A stretch of 21,020 bases of DNA from a virus. Position numbers and translations under genes: made by a program. This document shows positions 11,255-19,731 of the stretch, piece by piece. Where the stretch lies: positions 1 to 21,020 of IMG/VR virus record IMGVR_UViG_3300027971_000264; one strand, given 5' to 3'. How positions within the stretch are numbered: the first letter of the stretch is position 1; every line of letters starts with the position of its first letter. A model generated the notes under the pieces. That model was given only the letters and a program-made list of their open reading frames with translations. It searched no databases and had not been told where the DNA came from.

Positions 11255-11333
11255 AATCTTTTTACTTTTGCTGTTAGGCGGGTTAGCTCTTGTCGTCTCG
11301 GTTTTGATTGCAATTTACATTTTTAAAGACTAA
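11247..11333 (+). CDS. 28-residue single-pass membrane peptide
   Basis: ATG 11247 lies inside the end of the previous gene (8-bp overlap). The product MLEIFLLLLLGGLALVVSVL... is almost one transmembrane helix ending in KD. It could be a tiny membrane regulator, antiholin or inhibitor. Its stop runs 11 bp into the 3' end of the convergent endolysin gene. No strong SD (AAAAGAAAAG) exists, so it is probably made by coupling. Confidence 0.5.
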   Translation: MLEIFLLLLLGGLALVVSVLIAIYIFKD

Positions 11334-11802
11334 GAAACATGGCGCGTTCATCAATACGGCGGTTTTGCAGCCCTTTTAGAATCTTACCGCCTGCCATGCA
11401 ATATTTGAGTAGCTCATCTGCTGAGCCTGCCATATCTCCACGCAGGGCTTTTTGACGTAGCGTAGACCGTTGGAGTGTGCCTAGCCCTACATTGAACGAA
11501 AACGACACTAGGGCATCAAACTGACCTTGGGTTAGGGGTACAGGCACAAACTTTTTTACGCCACGCTCAAACCGCTGTAAGTCTGCAGCAAGTATGGAAT
11601 CCACTTCTTCCATAGAAAACTTGCGGTTGTCTTCAGGGCGCAGGGGATATGCGTCACGTTCTTCTATCTTTAACTTGCCCTGTTCAGGGTAAAGCACATG
11701 GCCCACACCGATAGTCCACAACTTTGCGGGGCAGCGATATGGGTTTTGTCTTATGCCCTCATGGTGTTTAATGACCGCAAGGGCTTTTGGGCTGACGTTC
11801 AT
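11323..11802 (-). CDS. GH24 endolysin (muramidase)
   Basis: The 159-residue phage lysozyme hydrolyses the beta-1,4 bond between N-acetylmuramic acid and N-acetylglucosamine in the cell wall. HHEG holds Glu15, followed by Cys24 and Thr30 (E-8-C-5-T), a variant of the T4 E-8-D-5-T triad known in many GH24 endolysins, within PYRCPAKLWTIGVGH. FSFNVGLGTLQRSTL and the closing NRRIDERAMFL match the second lobe. There is no signal peptide or SAR-type N-terminal helix, so release depends on the holin gene ATGA-coupled to it. It ends the late block, converging with the early operon. Confidence 0.95.
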   Translation of the reverse strand: MNVSPKALAVIKHHEGIRQNPYRCPAKLWTIGVGHVLYPEQGKLKIEERDAYPLRPEDNRKFSMEEVDSILAADLQRFERGVKKFVPVPLTQGQFDALVSFSFNVGLGTLQRSTLRQKALRGDMAGSADELLKYCMAGGKILKGLQNRRIDERAMFLSL

Positions 11803-12314
11803 TTACCAAACGCTCTGCCACCAAAGTGAAACGCTATGATGGACGCAAACAGGGTTTGAGTTTCGTTATCCCAAAGTTGCTCTGCCATCTTTTCAAAAGT
11901 AACGCCAGTAGAAATACCATGCCATGCTAGGGTCAGGTCGATTGCCACCAGGAGAAAGAAGAATCCGTAGGTGATAACGGGCCTTACTGACGCTCTTAAA
12001 TTGTGCATCCATTGGCTAGTCCCTTCGTTCAGGCTGGTGTCATGGGCGTAAATAGCTTGCATCTCAGCTTGCTGCGCCCCAATTAGAGCCACTTTTTCTG
12101 ACGATTTTGTTTCAATTTCCAGTTGTTCAGACTTGATGTGCTCAATACGCTCCTGCGCCTCAAACCCTGCTTTACGCATCTCTAGCTCACGTTGAATCTG
12201 CATTTGGGCTAGGGCAAGCTCATGCTTTTTGTCGGCACGATCCTGAAAGAAATCCAGCAGCTTGGGCAAGCCGCCCATCAGGAATGACACGATAGTTGAA
12301 AGTAGAGTAATCAT
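11799..12314 (-). CDS. Holin of the three-TM (GTA/phage) type
   Basis: The 171-residue protein has a hydrophobic N-terminus (ITLLSTIVSFLMGGLPKLL), a long charged helix (~25-90, coiled-coil-like), then SVRPVITYGFFFLLVAIDL and a C-terminal segment with FASIIAFHFGGRAFGK. The RASVRPVITY and FGGRAxGK signatures are those of the three-TM holin family. It forms holes in the inner membrane that let the endolysin reach the wall. ATGA overlaps on both sides tie it to the endolysin and a membrane accessory protein. Confidence 0.85.
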   Translation of the reverse strand: MITLLSTIVSFLMGGLPKLLDFFQDRADKKHELALAQMQIQRELEMRKAGFEAQERIEHIKSEQLEIETKSSEKVALIGAQQAEMQAIYAHDTSLNEGTSQWMHNLRASVRPVITYGFFFLLVAIDLTLAWHGISTGVTFEKMAEQLWDNETQTLFASIIAFHFGGRAFGK

Positions 12315-12634
12315 TTAGGTTTCTCGCAAGTGTGTTTGGCACGTTCTTCAAGTATTGCAATGGACTGCCTGTTGTAATGGATTTGGTCACGGTTAAGTTG
12401 AATTTCTTTTTCCAAATCTTGGCGTAGTTTTTCACGGGCAAGTTCGGCCCCGCTATTGGGTGCTTGCCTGTTGTCAGATGTAACCACCAAACTAATCTTG
12501 CTGTTCAGAATGGTCACTTCATGCGCTAAGTTGGATAGCGCAGACATTAAATAAACTACACAGCTAAAAAGCAAAGGCAAAATTGCAAACGTGATTTTTT
12601 CAATTAAGGCGTTTTTTGCGGATTCTTCAGCCAT
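12311..12634 (-). CDS. Lysis-cassette membrane protein (N-terminal TM, coiled coil)
   Basis: The 107-residue product has a TM segment near the N-terminus (ITFAILPLLFSCVVYLMSAL) and a charged helix to the end (LRQDLEKEIQLNRDQIHYNRQ). It is in the lysis cassette, ATGA-coupled to the holin. It may be an accessory holin or antiholin similar in form to XhlA-type proteins, though the TM is at the N-terminus, not the C-terminus. No specific family is certain. Confidence 0.7.
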   Translation of the reverse strand: MAEESAKNALIEKITFAILPLLFSCVVYLMSALSNLAHEVTILNSKISLVVTSDNRQAPNSGAELAREKLRQDLEKEIQLNRDQIHYNRQSIAILEERAKHTCEKPK

Positions 12635-12850
12635 TTACATCCCCAGTAGTTTTTTAACAAACTCAGCAGCCACGCCAGGGCCAAGCAGCACCACGGCAAT
12701 CACTACATACAAGAGGTACTCAATCTTGGCCATGCGCTTAGAGCCTTGAGTAAAGCTCTCTTGTATGCCTTCGTATCTTTGGGCGCAGACGGCCTCATGG
12801 ACGCTTAAACGCTTATCGGTTTCATTGGCGAGTTCGTGTATCGTTTCCAT
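12635..12850 (-). CDS. XhlA-like membrane protein
   Basis: The 71-residue protein has a charged helical N-terminus (ETIHELANETDKRLSVHEAV) and a C-terminal TM (IEYLLYVVIAVVLLGPGVAA). This order, coiled coil then TM, is that of hemolysin XhlA-type phage proteins that aid holins at the membrane. Its stop is followed directly by the next ATG (TAAATG). The call is by architecture. Confidence 0.7.
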   Translation of the reverse strand: METIHELANETDKRLSVHEAVCAQRYEGIQESFTQGSKRMAKIEYLLYVVIAVVLLGPGVAAEFVKKLLGM

Positions 12851-12862
12851 GAGGCTGTTTCT

Positions 12863-13081
12863 TTAGTCTGCTTTTACTGCGGCTTCGGCAAATTGGTCTT
12901 TAAGTGCTTCTTTCAGCATCTTTAAAAACGCATCTTTACCCACCACCAGTTGATGAAGTTGAAATTGGGTTGAGCCAATCTTTCGGTCTAAATCTACGCA
13001 ATGGTTGAACAACGCAACTTGATTCTCTGTGAAGTCATTTGCATCGTATTCAACATCATCTATAGTCACGATTGGTGTCAT
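12863..13081 (-). CDS. DUF6447-like small protein
   Basis: The 72-residue product has the start PIVTIDDVEYDANDFTENQVAL and a second half forming an amphipathic helix pair (LDRKIGSTQFQLHQL and FLKMLKEAL), matching small phage proteins known as DUF6447, found between tail and lysis genes. Function unknown; probably virion-associated or chaperone-like. ATGA overlap with the preceding gene. Confidence 0.72.
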   Translation of the reverse strand: MTPIVTIDDVEYDANDFTENQVALFNHCVDLDRKIGSTQFQLHQLVVGKDAFLKMLKEALKDQFAEAAVKAD

Positions 13082-13236
13082 GGTGTCACCTCATCCGCTG
13101 GCTCAGGCGTGTTGCCTTCTGCAAGCCATGCTAGGTAGGCTTCATTAGTTTGCGTATTTGCCCAATCACCCGTGGCAATGTTGTCTTCAAACATTTGAGC
13201 AAATGTTCCCATTGGGTTCAATTTATATGTGGTCAT
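13078..13236 (-). CDS. Short tail-fibre-linked protein
   Basis: The 52-residue product starts at ATG 13236 directly after the tail-fibre stop (TAAATG) and ends as ATGA with the next gene. The closing NEAYLAWLAEGNTPEPADE is a motif of small proteins and tails found beside phage fibre genes (XkdW-like). It may help fibre assembly. It is short but well placed. Confidence 0.65.
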   Translation of the reverse strand: MTTYKLNPMGTFAQMFEDNIATGDWANTQTNEAYLAWLAEGNTPEPADEVTP

Positions 13237-14796
13237 TTATAGCTCCGCTTCTGCTGTGTAATGAATTGCCGTGATTTGATACTGACCAACAGTTTGTGTA
13301 GTCCCAATAATATAAATGCTGCTTTGGCTTGATGAATAAATTTGCGAGTTCACATCTGAACTTGCACTTATATTTCGCCAGTTTGCGTTTGCAGCAGACG
13401 GGTTATATGTTGTGATAGTCGTTGGCGTTGCTCTCATTACAACAGGCAAATTAACCCATGCAGGAGCCGAACCAGAAGCTGCTGGAGACTGCGAATATAC
13501 AGCGCCAACGCCACCAATGTTTTGTGCAGGAGCAGTTCCTTGAGGAAATGACTTTTGATAATACCGCTGACACAAAGCCAACTCAGTCCCATAAGGACGG
13601 TAGTCAAACGATGTGGCTACGCTGCCTTTTTCTAGCTGTACGCCTGTGATGTAGAACGTAGCTCCGTTTGTGCTAATAAGTTTTGTGTCCCCTGTTGCGC
13701 CAACATAACCAATAGAACCCCAAGCGCCAGCAGTTCCTACATTACTGCTACCACTACCAATGTCCCAATAAATTCGCATTCCAATACCAGTAGTAGTCAG
13801 CCATGTTCCGCTTGTATCGCCAGCAACGGTTACTGATTTTTGTTCCCAAGTATTTGCCGAGTTAATGGTGTAAGTAAATGGATAAGCCCTGTTAAAAGCG
13901 CCATTTGTTAGAGAGCCACCAAACTGACCAGTAAGACTAGAACGAACCCAAAAAGATAAAGTTACAGTTTTAGCATTAGCAGTTCCAAAACCAAAATCAG
14001 AACAGTTTGTTCCTTCAATTCTATGTGATAGAAAATAATATTGACTAGACCCTACACTTGCATCAGCCGTTGTAACTGTTGCAATTATAGAATTAACAAA
14101 TCCAGCGGGAGCGGTTGAAGATTGTTGGAGCGTATAAACACCATCACTTAATTCACCGAAGCCCAAAAAACGGTCAACAGGGTAAAAATCAGTAGCGTTG
14201 TTTACAGTTACCGCAGCCCCCGCATTACGCTGGTCAATCACCATTGCACCATTGATGATGCGGTTCTTGAAGCCTGTGTAATTTGTATCTGTGCAATTTA
14301 CCAAACTACCGCTTGCTGGCGTTCCAAGGATAGGCGTTACCAATGTCGGGCTAGTCGCTAATACGTTGTTGCCTGTGCCTGTGTTAGTGACGCTTACAAG
14401 TGCTTTGGACGCATCTGTTGCCACCGCGCTTGAAGCAGTCAAGCTAGAGTAAATGGGCGCAGCGCTAAATGTTGCAACGCCAGTAACCGCAAGAGTACCC
14501 GCTACATTGGCGTTTGTACCCACATAAAGCGCCTTGGCTATACCTACACCACCCGCAGTAATGATTGACCCTGTGGTTGTAGATGAACTATCTGTAGTTA
14601 GGCTTGACGTAACACCTTGTGCAAACGTAATCCTAGCGGTTGTGGTGGTCTGACCGTCTTTAGTGATAGCTGTGCTTAAGCCCACGCCTAAATCGGCTGT
14701 AAGGGCGTTAAAAGCGGTTGCAGATATGACTGTGCCTGCAACTACAGGTTGCCCTGCTGAGTTGATGTTAAATGTACCGCTGCCGTTGTAACTCAT
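13237..14796 (-). CDS. Tail fibre/receptor-binding protein
   Basis: The 519-residue protein begins with a virion-attachment type N-terminus (SGTFNINSAGQPVVAGTVIS, then FNALTADLGVGLSTAITKDG), followed by a long Ser/Thr/Gly/Ala beta-rich shaft. Around residue 175 comes a new domain starting NRIINGAMVIDQRNAG, a motif that opens receptor-binding tips in many fibres, with a carbohydrate-binding-like beta sandwich (to about residue 400: FYITGVQLEKGSVATSFDYRPYG). The last ~110 residues (LCQRYYQKSFPQG onward) form the C-terminal domain. It probably sets host range by binding surface glycans. No enzyme motif is seen and the S74 chaperone domain is absent; in this phage that domain is on another protein. 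Confidence 0.88.
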   Translation of the reverse strand: MSYNGSGTFNINSAGQPVVAGTVISATAFNALTADLGVGLSTAITKDGQTTTTARITFAQGVTSSLTTDSSSTTTGSIITAGGVGIAKALYVGTNANVAGTLAVTGVATFSAAPIYSSLTASSAVATDASKALVSVTNTGTGNNVLATSPTLVTPILGTPASGSLVNCTDTNYTGFKNRIINGAMVIDQRNAGAAVTVNNATDFYPVDRFLGFGELSDGVYTLQQSSTAPAGFVNSIIATVTTADASVGSSQYYFLSHRIEGTNCSDFGFGTANAKTVTLSFWVRSSLTGQFGGSLTNGAFNRAYPFTYTINSANTWEQKSVTVAGDTSGTWLTTTGIGMRIYWDIGSGSSNVGTAGAWGSIGYVGATGDTKLISTNGATFYITGVQLEKGSVATSFDYRPYGTELALCQRYYQKSFPQGTAPAQNIGGVGAVYSQSPAASGSAPAWVNLPVVMRATPTTITTYNPSAANANWRNISASSDVNSQIYSSSQSSIYIIGTTQTVGQYQITAIHYTAEAEL

Positions 14797-14800
14797 AATT

Positions 14801-16786
14801 TCACCTATTGGGTTGTTGTGCGAGGGCGTTAGCTAACAAAGCTTTTCTAAGCTGTTCTTCGTTGTACTGCTTTACGATTGTAGGAAGTTCTGCAATTGTT
14901 TGGCGTGCTTCGGGGCCTTTTTGTAAAAGCAATTTTGCCAATTCATTTCTTGTTTGTTCAGGCATTTTTACTTTGTTCCATGCCTGTGCGGCCATACCCA
15001 TAGCTGGAGCTATGTTGCCTTGTGCGGCACTTGCGGCTGCTTGTCCTGCGTTAAGCAAATTTGCGGGATTGTCCAAATCACCTGCGGCAAAAATTCTTGA
15101 CATGGTTTGCGAGCCGCGCCCCACCGTTTCAAGCTCTTTAAGCCGCTGTTCTCTAGCTACACTTGCAGCAAAGTCACGGTAATTAGGGCCAAATATTTCT
15201 TTTAATTTGCCACTTGTCGCAGGCTCTTTCCACATTTTTGTCAAAGCGGTTTGACCTGCTTCTGTGCCTACTTTGTCCTTTATGGCTTGCACAGCACCTA
15301 AACGAAACGCAGATATCTCGCTTTCGCTCATGTCTTTTGTCAATTCCTTAATGGCAATTGCGTCTTCTTTCATGGAATCACGGCCTTTTCTTAATGCCGT
15401 TTCAAGCTGTGCAGGGCCTGCAAAAGAATCCCTTGCCATTTTATAAATAGACCGCCCTTTATCATCTGTTGGGCTAAGTCTGTCCAATTTGTTAGTTAAC
15501 TTATTTCGCAAATCGTTATAAGCGTTGCTTAAAGTTGTAGCTTGTCCAAACTTGCCTCTTGTTTCTTCACCAAGGTCGTATAACGCTTGCTTTATTTTGT
15601 CTAAAGAATCAAGAGGTATATCATCACCTACTTTAATTTTGGATATGTCTATTGGTGTAGTTTGTTTTAGCTTGGCAAGAAGTTCTGCGCCTCCATGTGC
15701 AGTTTCAGAAGCTTTAATTAACTTTGCAAGCTCATCATCTACCCGAAAAGACACGCCTTCTAATTGATTGTAAAAAGGTTTAGATGCAGTTTTCTTTTCG
15801 TTAATCAATGAGTCCAATGTGCCTGTATAGGTTTTGCCGCTTGTACCCATTGCTTCATCTGCGGCAGTTATCAATCGCTTTGATCTTGTTGCTTGACGAT
15901 TTTTAATCATTTGCTCAGTCAAGTCTTTGGCTTGACCTGGCAAGCTTGCCAATGTATCCAACAATGTTTTTCCTGATTGTCCTGATACATCTGCCACCGT
16001 AGCTTCAGGGCCTCTAGTCAAAAGTCTTGCTTCTGCTTGCTTTAATGGATTGCCGCCGCCGCCTTGGAAAAACGAACCCATGCCGCTTCTTTGCAAAGCT
16101 TCAGCAAGTTTTAATTTAGCTTCGTTTGCGGCTGACGATTCGCTTACACGTTGTGCAATGTTTCCACCCACGGCACTAATTGCTTTACCAGCACCTTGCG
16201 CTATAGGGCCAATCATCATGCCTAAACCAACTTGACCTCTTTTCGCTTCTCCAAAGTCTTGTTGTTCTTTTTCGTCTGTTATTGGAGTCAATGCGCTAGA
16301 AACGCCACCCAAAACGCTACCCGTCCCCAACAATCTAGGAAGCGTTGACACAAAAGCTGCAGGCAATCGTGCAGCAAGAGCTAAGTTTGCAGGATTTAAA
16401 ACATTACCTGCTAAACGACTTACATCAAAACCTGTATCCCCTGCTTGCTGCCTTCGTAGGTTGTAAGCTTTTTCGCCTTCGTTTATGGTTTGATCAATAT
16501 ATTCTTTAGCTCTTGGGCTGAATGCGCTTGCCGCTAATTGAGCACCGCCTAAAAATGGGTCTGCCATGCCTCTTGCAAAGCCTTCAACAGCCGTTTGGTT
16601 TTCCATTGGTGGGTTAACACCTATTCTTGCCAAATTTGGATATCTTGAGACAGAACTTTGTGCAGGCAAAGGGCTTTGTGTGGGTTGTTTGGCATGAAAT
16701 TGATTTGCCATTTGCCATGCTGATTTTTCATCAGCGGCATCAACTTCATAAGTGGCATTTCCTATATCAACTTCAAATTTAGCCAT
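14801..16786 (-). CDS. Putative internal virion/ejection protein
   Basis: The 661-residue protein begins with a small beta-type domain (FEVDIGNATYEVDAADEKSAWQ) similar to a tag found at the start of phage virion proteins. The rest is mostly helical, rich in Ala, Lys and Gln, with hydrophobic patches (GQVGLGMMIGPIAQG) and GFARGMADPFLGGAQLAASA as in putative ejection proteins. Such proteins lie inside short-tailed phage heads and help DNA cross the cell envelope. It lies between the fibre and another such gene. No peptidase or transglycosylase motif was found. Its ATG overlaps the previous stop by one base. Confidence 0.72.
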   Translation of the reverse strand: MAKFEVDIGNATYEVDAADEKSAWQMANQFHAKQPTQSPLPAQSSVSRYPNLARIGVNPPMENQTAVEGFARGMADPFLGGAQLAASAFSPRAKEYIDQTINEGEKAYNLRRQQAGDTGFDVSRLAGNVLNPANLALAARLPAAFVSTLPRLLGTGSVLGGVSSALTPITDEKEQQDFGEAKRGQVGLGMMIGPIAQGAGKAISAVGGNIAQRVSESSAANEAKLKLAEALQRSGMGSFFQGGGGNPLKQAEARLLTRGPEATVADVSGQSGKTLLDTLASLPGQAKDLTEQMIKNRQATRSKRLITAADEAMGTSGKTYTGTLDSLINEKKTASKPFYNQLEGVSFRVDDELAKLIKASETAHGGAELLAKLKQTTPIDISKIKVGDDIPLDSLDKIKQALYDLGEETRGKFGQATTLSNAYNDLRNKLTNKLDRLSPTDDKGRSIYKMARDSFAGPAQLETALRKGRDSMKEDAIAIKELTKDMSESEISAFRLGAVQAIKDKVGTEAGQTALTKMWKEPATSGKLKEIFGPNYRDFAASVAREQRLKELETVGRGSQTMSRIFAAGDLDNPANLLNAGQAAASAAQGNIAPAMGMAAQAWNKVKMPEQTRNELAKLLLQKGPEARQTIAELPTIVKQYNEEQLRKALLANALAQQPNR

Positions 16787-18222
16787 TATTTAACCCTCCG
16801 TACTGCATTAGGTGGAGGTGGTGCAAACATTTGATCAGGCATTGCAGGCGTTGTAGGTGATGATTTATCGTATTTTCTGTACAAAGATTCAACTTGTTGC
16901 AATGCAGCTAAACGCCTTTGAACGGATAATGAGCTATCGCCAATTTGACCAGCCATTTCTCTATATAGTTTGCTATCTGCATCCGATTGTGGGCCTTCCA
17001 TTCGCGGCATTTTTAAGGTCAAACTTCCGCTTAAAACGCGCAATTGATCAGCTTGTGCAGCGCCTTCAGGTGAACCGCCATAAACTCTTGCCAATGCGTT
17101 TTTGGTTTCACCCAAAAAGCTCTGAGTAGGCAAAGGCGCTTTAACAATTTCACCTTGTTCGTTTTTAGCTTTACCTGATAACAAATTGCGCGCATCATCA
17201 ATTAGGCTGCCCAAACCTTCCATTTCACGCTCTTTTTTGTTTGTTTCTTTTGCGGCAGCTACTGCAATGTCTTGTTGCGCTTTGGGGGATAGCGCAGGTG
17301 GCGCACCTAGTGGTGTGTATGCCGCTGTAGGTGCTGCTGTGGGTGCTGCTGTAGGCATTCCTGTAGGTGCTGCTGTAATCGGGGCTGGTCTAGGCGTTAC
17401 TGCGCCAACAGGTGCGCCTGTAGTAGGTGCGCCCATGCCCGTATCAAAGAACAGTTGTTGTGCGCTGATGCCTAAACGCTTGGCATCGTTCTCTAATTGC
17501 GCTCTTTGATATACAGACAATTGCGTAAAGTTTCTGTCCGAGTCTTCACGCCGTTGTTTTATGGTGGCTTCCGTATCTTTTGTAATGGTGGTAAATTGAT
17601 TTACTGGGTTTGCAGGCCCAACCACCTTACGTTCGCCATTTTTTCCATACAACACCGAAACAAAACCAGTTGGGCTGTTAGGGTCTTTTTCGTATTGAGG
17701 CGTTGTGCCAAATTCGGATTTCTCAGGCGCACGGAAGATTTCTTGTTTTGTTCTAGGGTCAAAGAAAACATCCCCTGCCGATGCTTTAATGGGCGCTTCA
17801 GGTTTAGCCAACAATTGAGCCATGTAAGTCTGCTGACCAATAGGCGTTTTCATTGCTTGCAAGTTTGCGGGGTCTAAATAGCCTGCAGGACGCGCCCCTT
17901 GCATGGTGTCATCACCCATCACCATCCCAGGTTGGGCAGGCGCTCTCATGTCCCTAAAGATGCTTGCCAAATCGGTTGCAACATCCCTTTGATATTGCTG
18001 GGCAAGGTTTTTTTGTTCGGTTACGGCTTCTTGTTCTTTTTTCGTACCAACATATGCATTCAACAATTTAGCCAATCCCGAATAGGGGCTTATAGGCACA
18101 CCTGCTTGTTGCGGCATTTCAATAGGTTGCAATGACTGCTGTTGCAGAAGTTCAGCCAAACGCCGTTTTTTGGCAATGCTTTCGCTTTCTGCTGTGTAGG
18201 GATTCAGATTTATATCAGCCAT
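16786..18222 (-). CDS. Putative ejection/structural protein with PTAA repeats
   Basis: The 478-residue protein is Ala/Gln/Pro-rich and helical, starting ADINLNPYTAESESIAKKRR. A mid-length low-complexity stretch (GMPTAAPTAAPTAAYTP) is encoded by 12-bp repeats and may be a flexible hinge. The C-terminal part (QRRLAALQQVESLYRKYDK) is coiled-coil-like, and the end is Pro-rich. Place and composition fit a second internal virion protein. No catalytic motif. It is coupled by TAATG overlaps to the genes on both sides. Confidence 0.68.
   Translation of the reverse strand: MADINLNPYTAESESIAKKRRLAELLQQQSLQPIEMPQQAGVPISPYSGLAKLLNAYVGTKKEQEAVTEQKNLAQQYQRDVATDLASIFRDMRAPAQPGMVMGDDTMQGARPAGYLDPANLQAMKTPIGQQTYMAQLLAKPEAPIKASAGDVFFDPRTKQEIFRAPEKSEFGTTPQYEKDPNSPTGFVSVLYGKNGERKVVGPANPVNQFTTITKDTEATIKQRREDSDRNFTQLSVYQRAQLENDAKRLGISAQQLFFDTGMGAPTTGAPVGAVTPRPAPITAAPTGMPTAAPTAAPTAAYTPLGAPPALSPKAQQDIAVAAAKETNKKEREMEGLGSLIDDARNLLSGKAKNEQGEIVKAPLPTQSFLGETKNALARVYGGSPEGAAQADQLRVLSGSLTLKMPRMEGPQSDADSKLYREMAGQIGDSSLSVQRRLAALQQVESLYRKYDKSSPTTPAMPDQMFAPPPPNAVRRVK
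17327..17374 (-). repeat. 12-bp period tandem repeat (four units)
   Basis: On the plus strand units gtaggtgctgct (17327), gtgggtgctgct (17339), gtaggcattcct (17351) and gtaggtgctgct (17363) follow in tandem; three are near-identical. They encode (A/G)-(A/M)-P-T on the minus strand. This is a slip-prone protein hinge, not a regulatory array. Confidence 0.8.
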
Positions 18223-19313
18223 TACAGTCTCCCATAATCAACCATTAAGTAGCCGCTTGGATGCATATGTACCGCTTCAGGCATAACTTGCGCCAATTCT
18301 TGAGCCATTACGCCAATCTGACGACCACCAAAAATGTCGTATTCATAGATGCCAACACCGATTGGATGCACCCCTATTTGCACAATGTTTGACTTCAATC
18401 TACGGTCAGAAAACATTGAAAATGTACCTGCAGGAGCCATAAGAGCAGCGCCGCCCAATTGGAACAAACCTGCTGTTTGCGCGTTTTGACCTGCTACCTG
18501 TTGGTTGTAAAGATTTTGGTTGTACGCGCCCTGTTGTGCTGCAGCGCCAGCAATGTTGGGTGGTGTAATGGTTTGGCCTTGATATGCTGCAAATTGTGGG
18601 TTTTGAATTTGCGAGCCAGACATCAATGCCGTGATCTCATTCAATGGCAATTGACGTAATTGGATGGCTTTAGCCAATGCTTGTTGTTGGGCAGTATTTC
18701 CAAACTGTCCACCTTGTAGGGCTTGGTTAAACCCTTGTTGATTTGCGCCAATATCAAGGTTAAGACCTTGTAAAACCGCTTGGGTTCTAGCATCTGTCTC
18801 TTGCTGACCAAGTAGGTTAATTGCGTTGTTGTACGCTTCTGAGCCTGGTCGTAATCCTTGATTAATCAATTGCGTTTCTGTACTGGTGCGTTGCCTTGCC
18901 AAAGACGGCTCTAGGCGTTGCATGATGGCCTCTTGGCCTGTCATGCCAGCATTGATCGGCATCTTTGCTACATTGCTTAAATCTAACGATGTCTGAACAT
19001 CAGGCCCGCCAAACGCAAATGGCGTACTTAAAACATTTCTAGCTGTACCAATCCCTTGTTCGCCCAAGTTCGCAAGGCCCGACTGAACCCGTTGTTGCGC
19101 CTCTAATGTTTGTTGTGCCTGCGGGGTTAAGTTTTGCCGTATGGTCGGCACATCGCCCTCATACGACACCAATTGCGTACCGTAAGGGCTATAAACATTG
19201 GGATTGGATAGCTTTGCAGAAGCTCGCGCAGTTTCTACGTTGGCTGCGCCTTGTGCTGCGGCAGCCCCTAAGTAATCAGGCGCTGGCGGTGGTGCTGGTG
19301 TACTTTTTCCCAT
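18222..19313 (-). CDS. Virion protein with C-terminal S74 intramolecular chaperone
   Basis: The 363-residue protein has a Pro/Ala-rich start, then a Gln-rich helical body (QNLTPQAQQTLEAQQRVQSG, QGLNLDIGANQQGFNQAL). Its last ~65 residues form a peptidase S74 domain: SDRRLKSNI with the Ser302-Asp and Lys307 pair typical of the self-cleavage site, then GIYEYDI, QIGVMAQELAQVMPEAV and YLMVDYG. S74 domains help trimers fold and then cut themselves off, usually on tail spikes. An AGGGG eight bases ahead of ATG 19313 marks the start, inside the acetyltransferase 3' end (38-bp overlap). It may be a tail or ejection protein assembled as a trimer. Confidence 0.82.
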   Translation of the reverse strand: MGKSTPAPPPAPDYLGAAAAQGAANVETARASAKLSNPNVYSPYGTQLVSYEGDVPTIRQNLTPQAQQTLEAQQRVQSGLANLGEQGIGTARNVLSTPFAFGGPDVQTSLDLSNVAKMPINAGMTGQEAIMQRLEPSLARQRTSTETQLINQGLRPGSEAYNNAINLLGQQETDARTQAVLQGLNLDIGANQQGFNQALQGGQFGNTAQQQALAKAIQLRQLPLNEITALMSGSQIQNPQFAAYQGQTITPPNIAGAAAQQGAYNQNLYNQQVAGQNAQTAGLFQLGGAALMAPAGTFSMFSDRRLKSNIVQIGVHPIGVGIYEYDIFGGRQIGVMAQELAQVMPEAVHMHPSGYLMVDYGRL

Positions 19314-19731
19314 ATTTTTCCCCTAAAAATCTGCAATTAGATTTGTTTAGCACTAATAACACTATGTCCCCATTTGGTTGCGCGTCTTGTAACTTTGCTT
19401 CTTCTTTGAAACCCATTTTTTTGACTAAGGTCAAACTTTTTGCATTGGTATCAAATACAGAAACAATAATCTTTTCAACGCCGCATACATTAAAGGGATA
19501 ATCAAAGATAGCGGCTAAATAGCTAGGGGTAATTTGCCCATCTATTGCGATATGGCAAAAAATAGAACGCTTGTTCCAGTTTTCGTAGATCACACCAGCA
19601 ACGTATTCGCCATTCTTCATTAACCCAATGGCACGGCTGCGTTCTTCATGGTAACCGCCTTCAATCCTTGCGGCTACCCAATGGCCTACCGCATGGTCTG
19701 TGGTTATCTTAAAGCACACCACCTGCCTCAA
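19276..19731 (-). CDS. GNAT-family acetyltransferase
   Basis: The 151-residue protein has GNAT features: a central strand (IGLMKNGEYVAGVIYENW), IIVSVFDTNAKSLTLVKKMGF, where the Asn and the LVKKMGF helix match the C-terminal part of the acetyl-CoA fold, and a closing strand DIVLLVLNK. The classic Q/RxxGxG/A loop is not clear. In phages such genes among the tail genes are common; the substrate might be a virion or host protein. It overlaps both neighbours (23 and 38 bp), so it is firmly part of the late operon. Confidence 0.8.
   Translation of the reverse strand: MRQVVCFKITTDHAVGHWVAARIEGGYHEERSRAIGLMKNGEYVAGVIYENWNKRSIFCHIAIDGQITPSYLAAIFDYPFNVCGVEKIIVSVFDTNAKSLTLVKKMGFKEEAKLQDAQPNGDIVLLVLNKSNCRFLGEKYGKKYTSTTASA

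Noticed and set aside
17186-17877. Long plus-strand frames opposite the PTAA-repeat protein
   Set aside because: They come from the repeated, low-stop-density DNA of the virion gene on the other strand.
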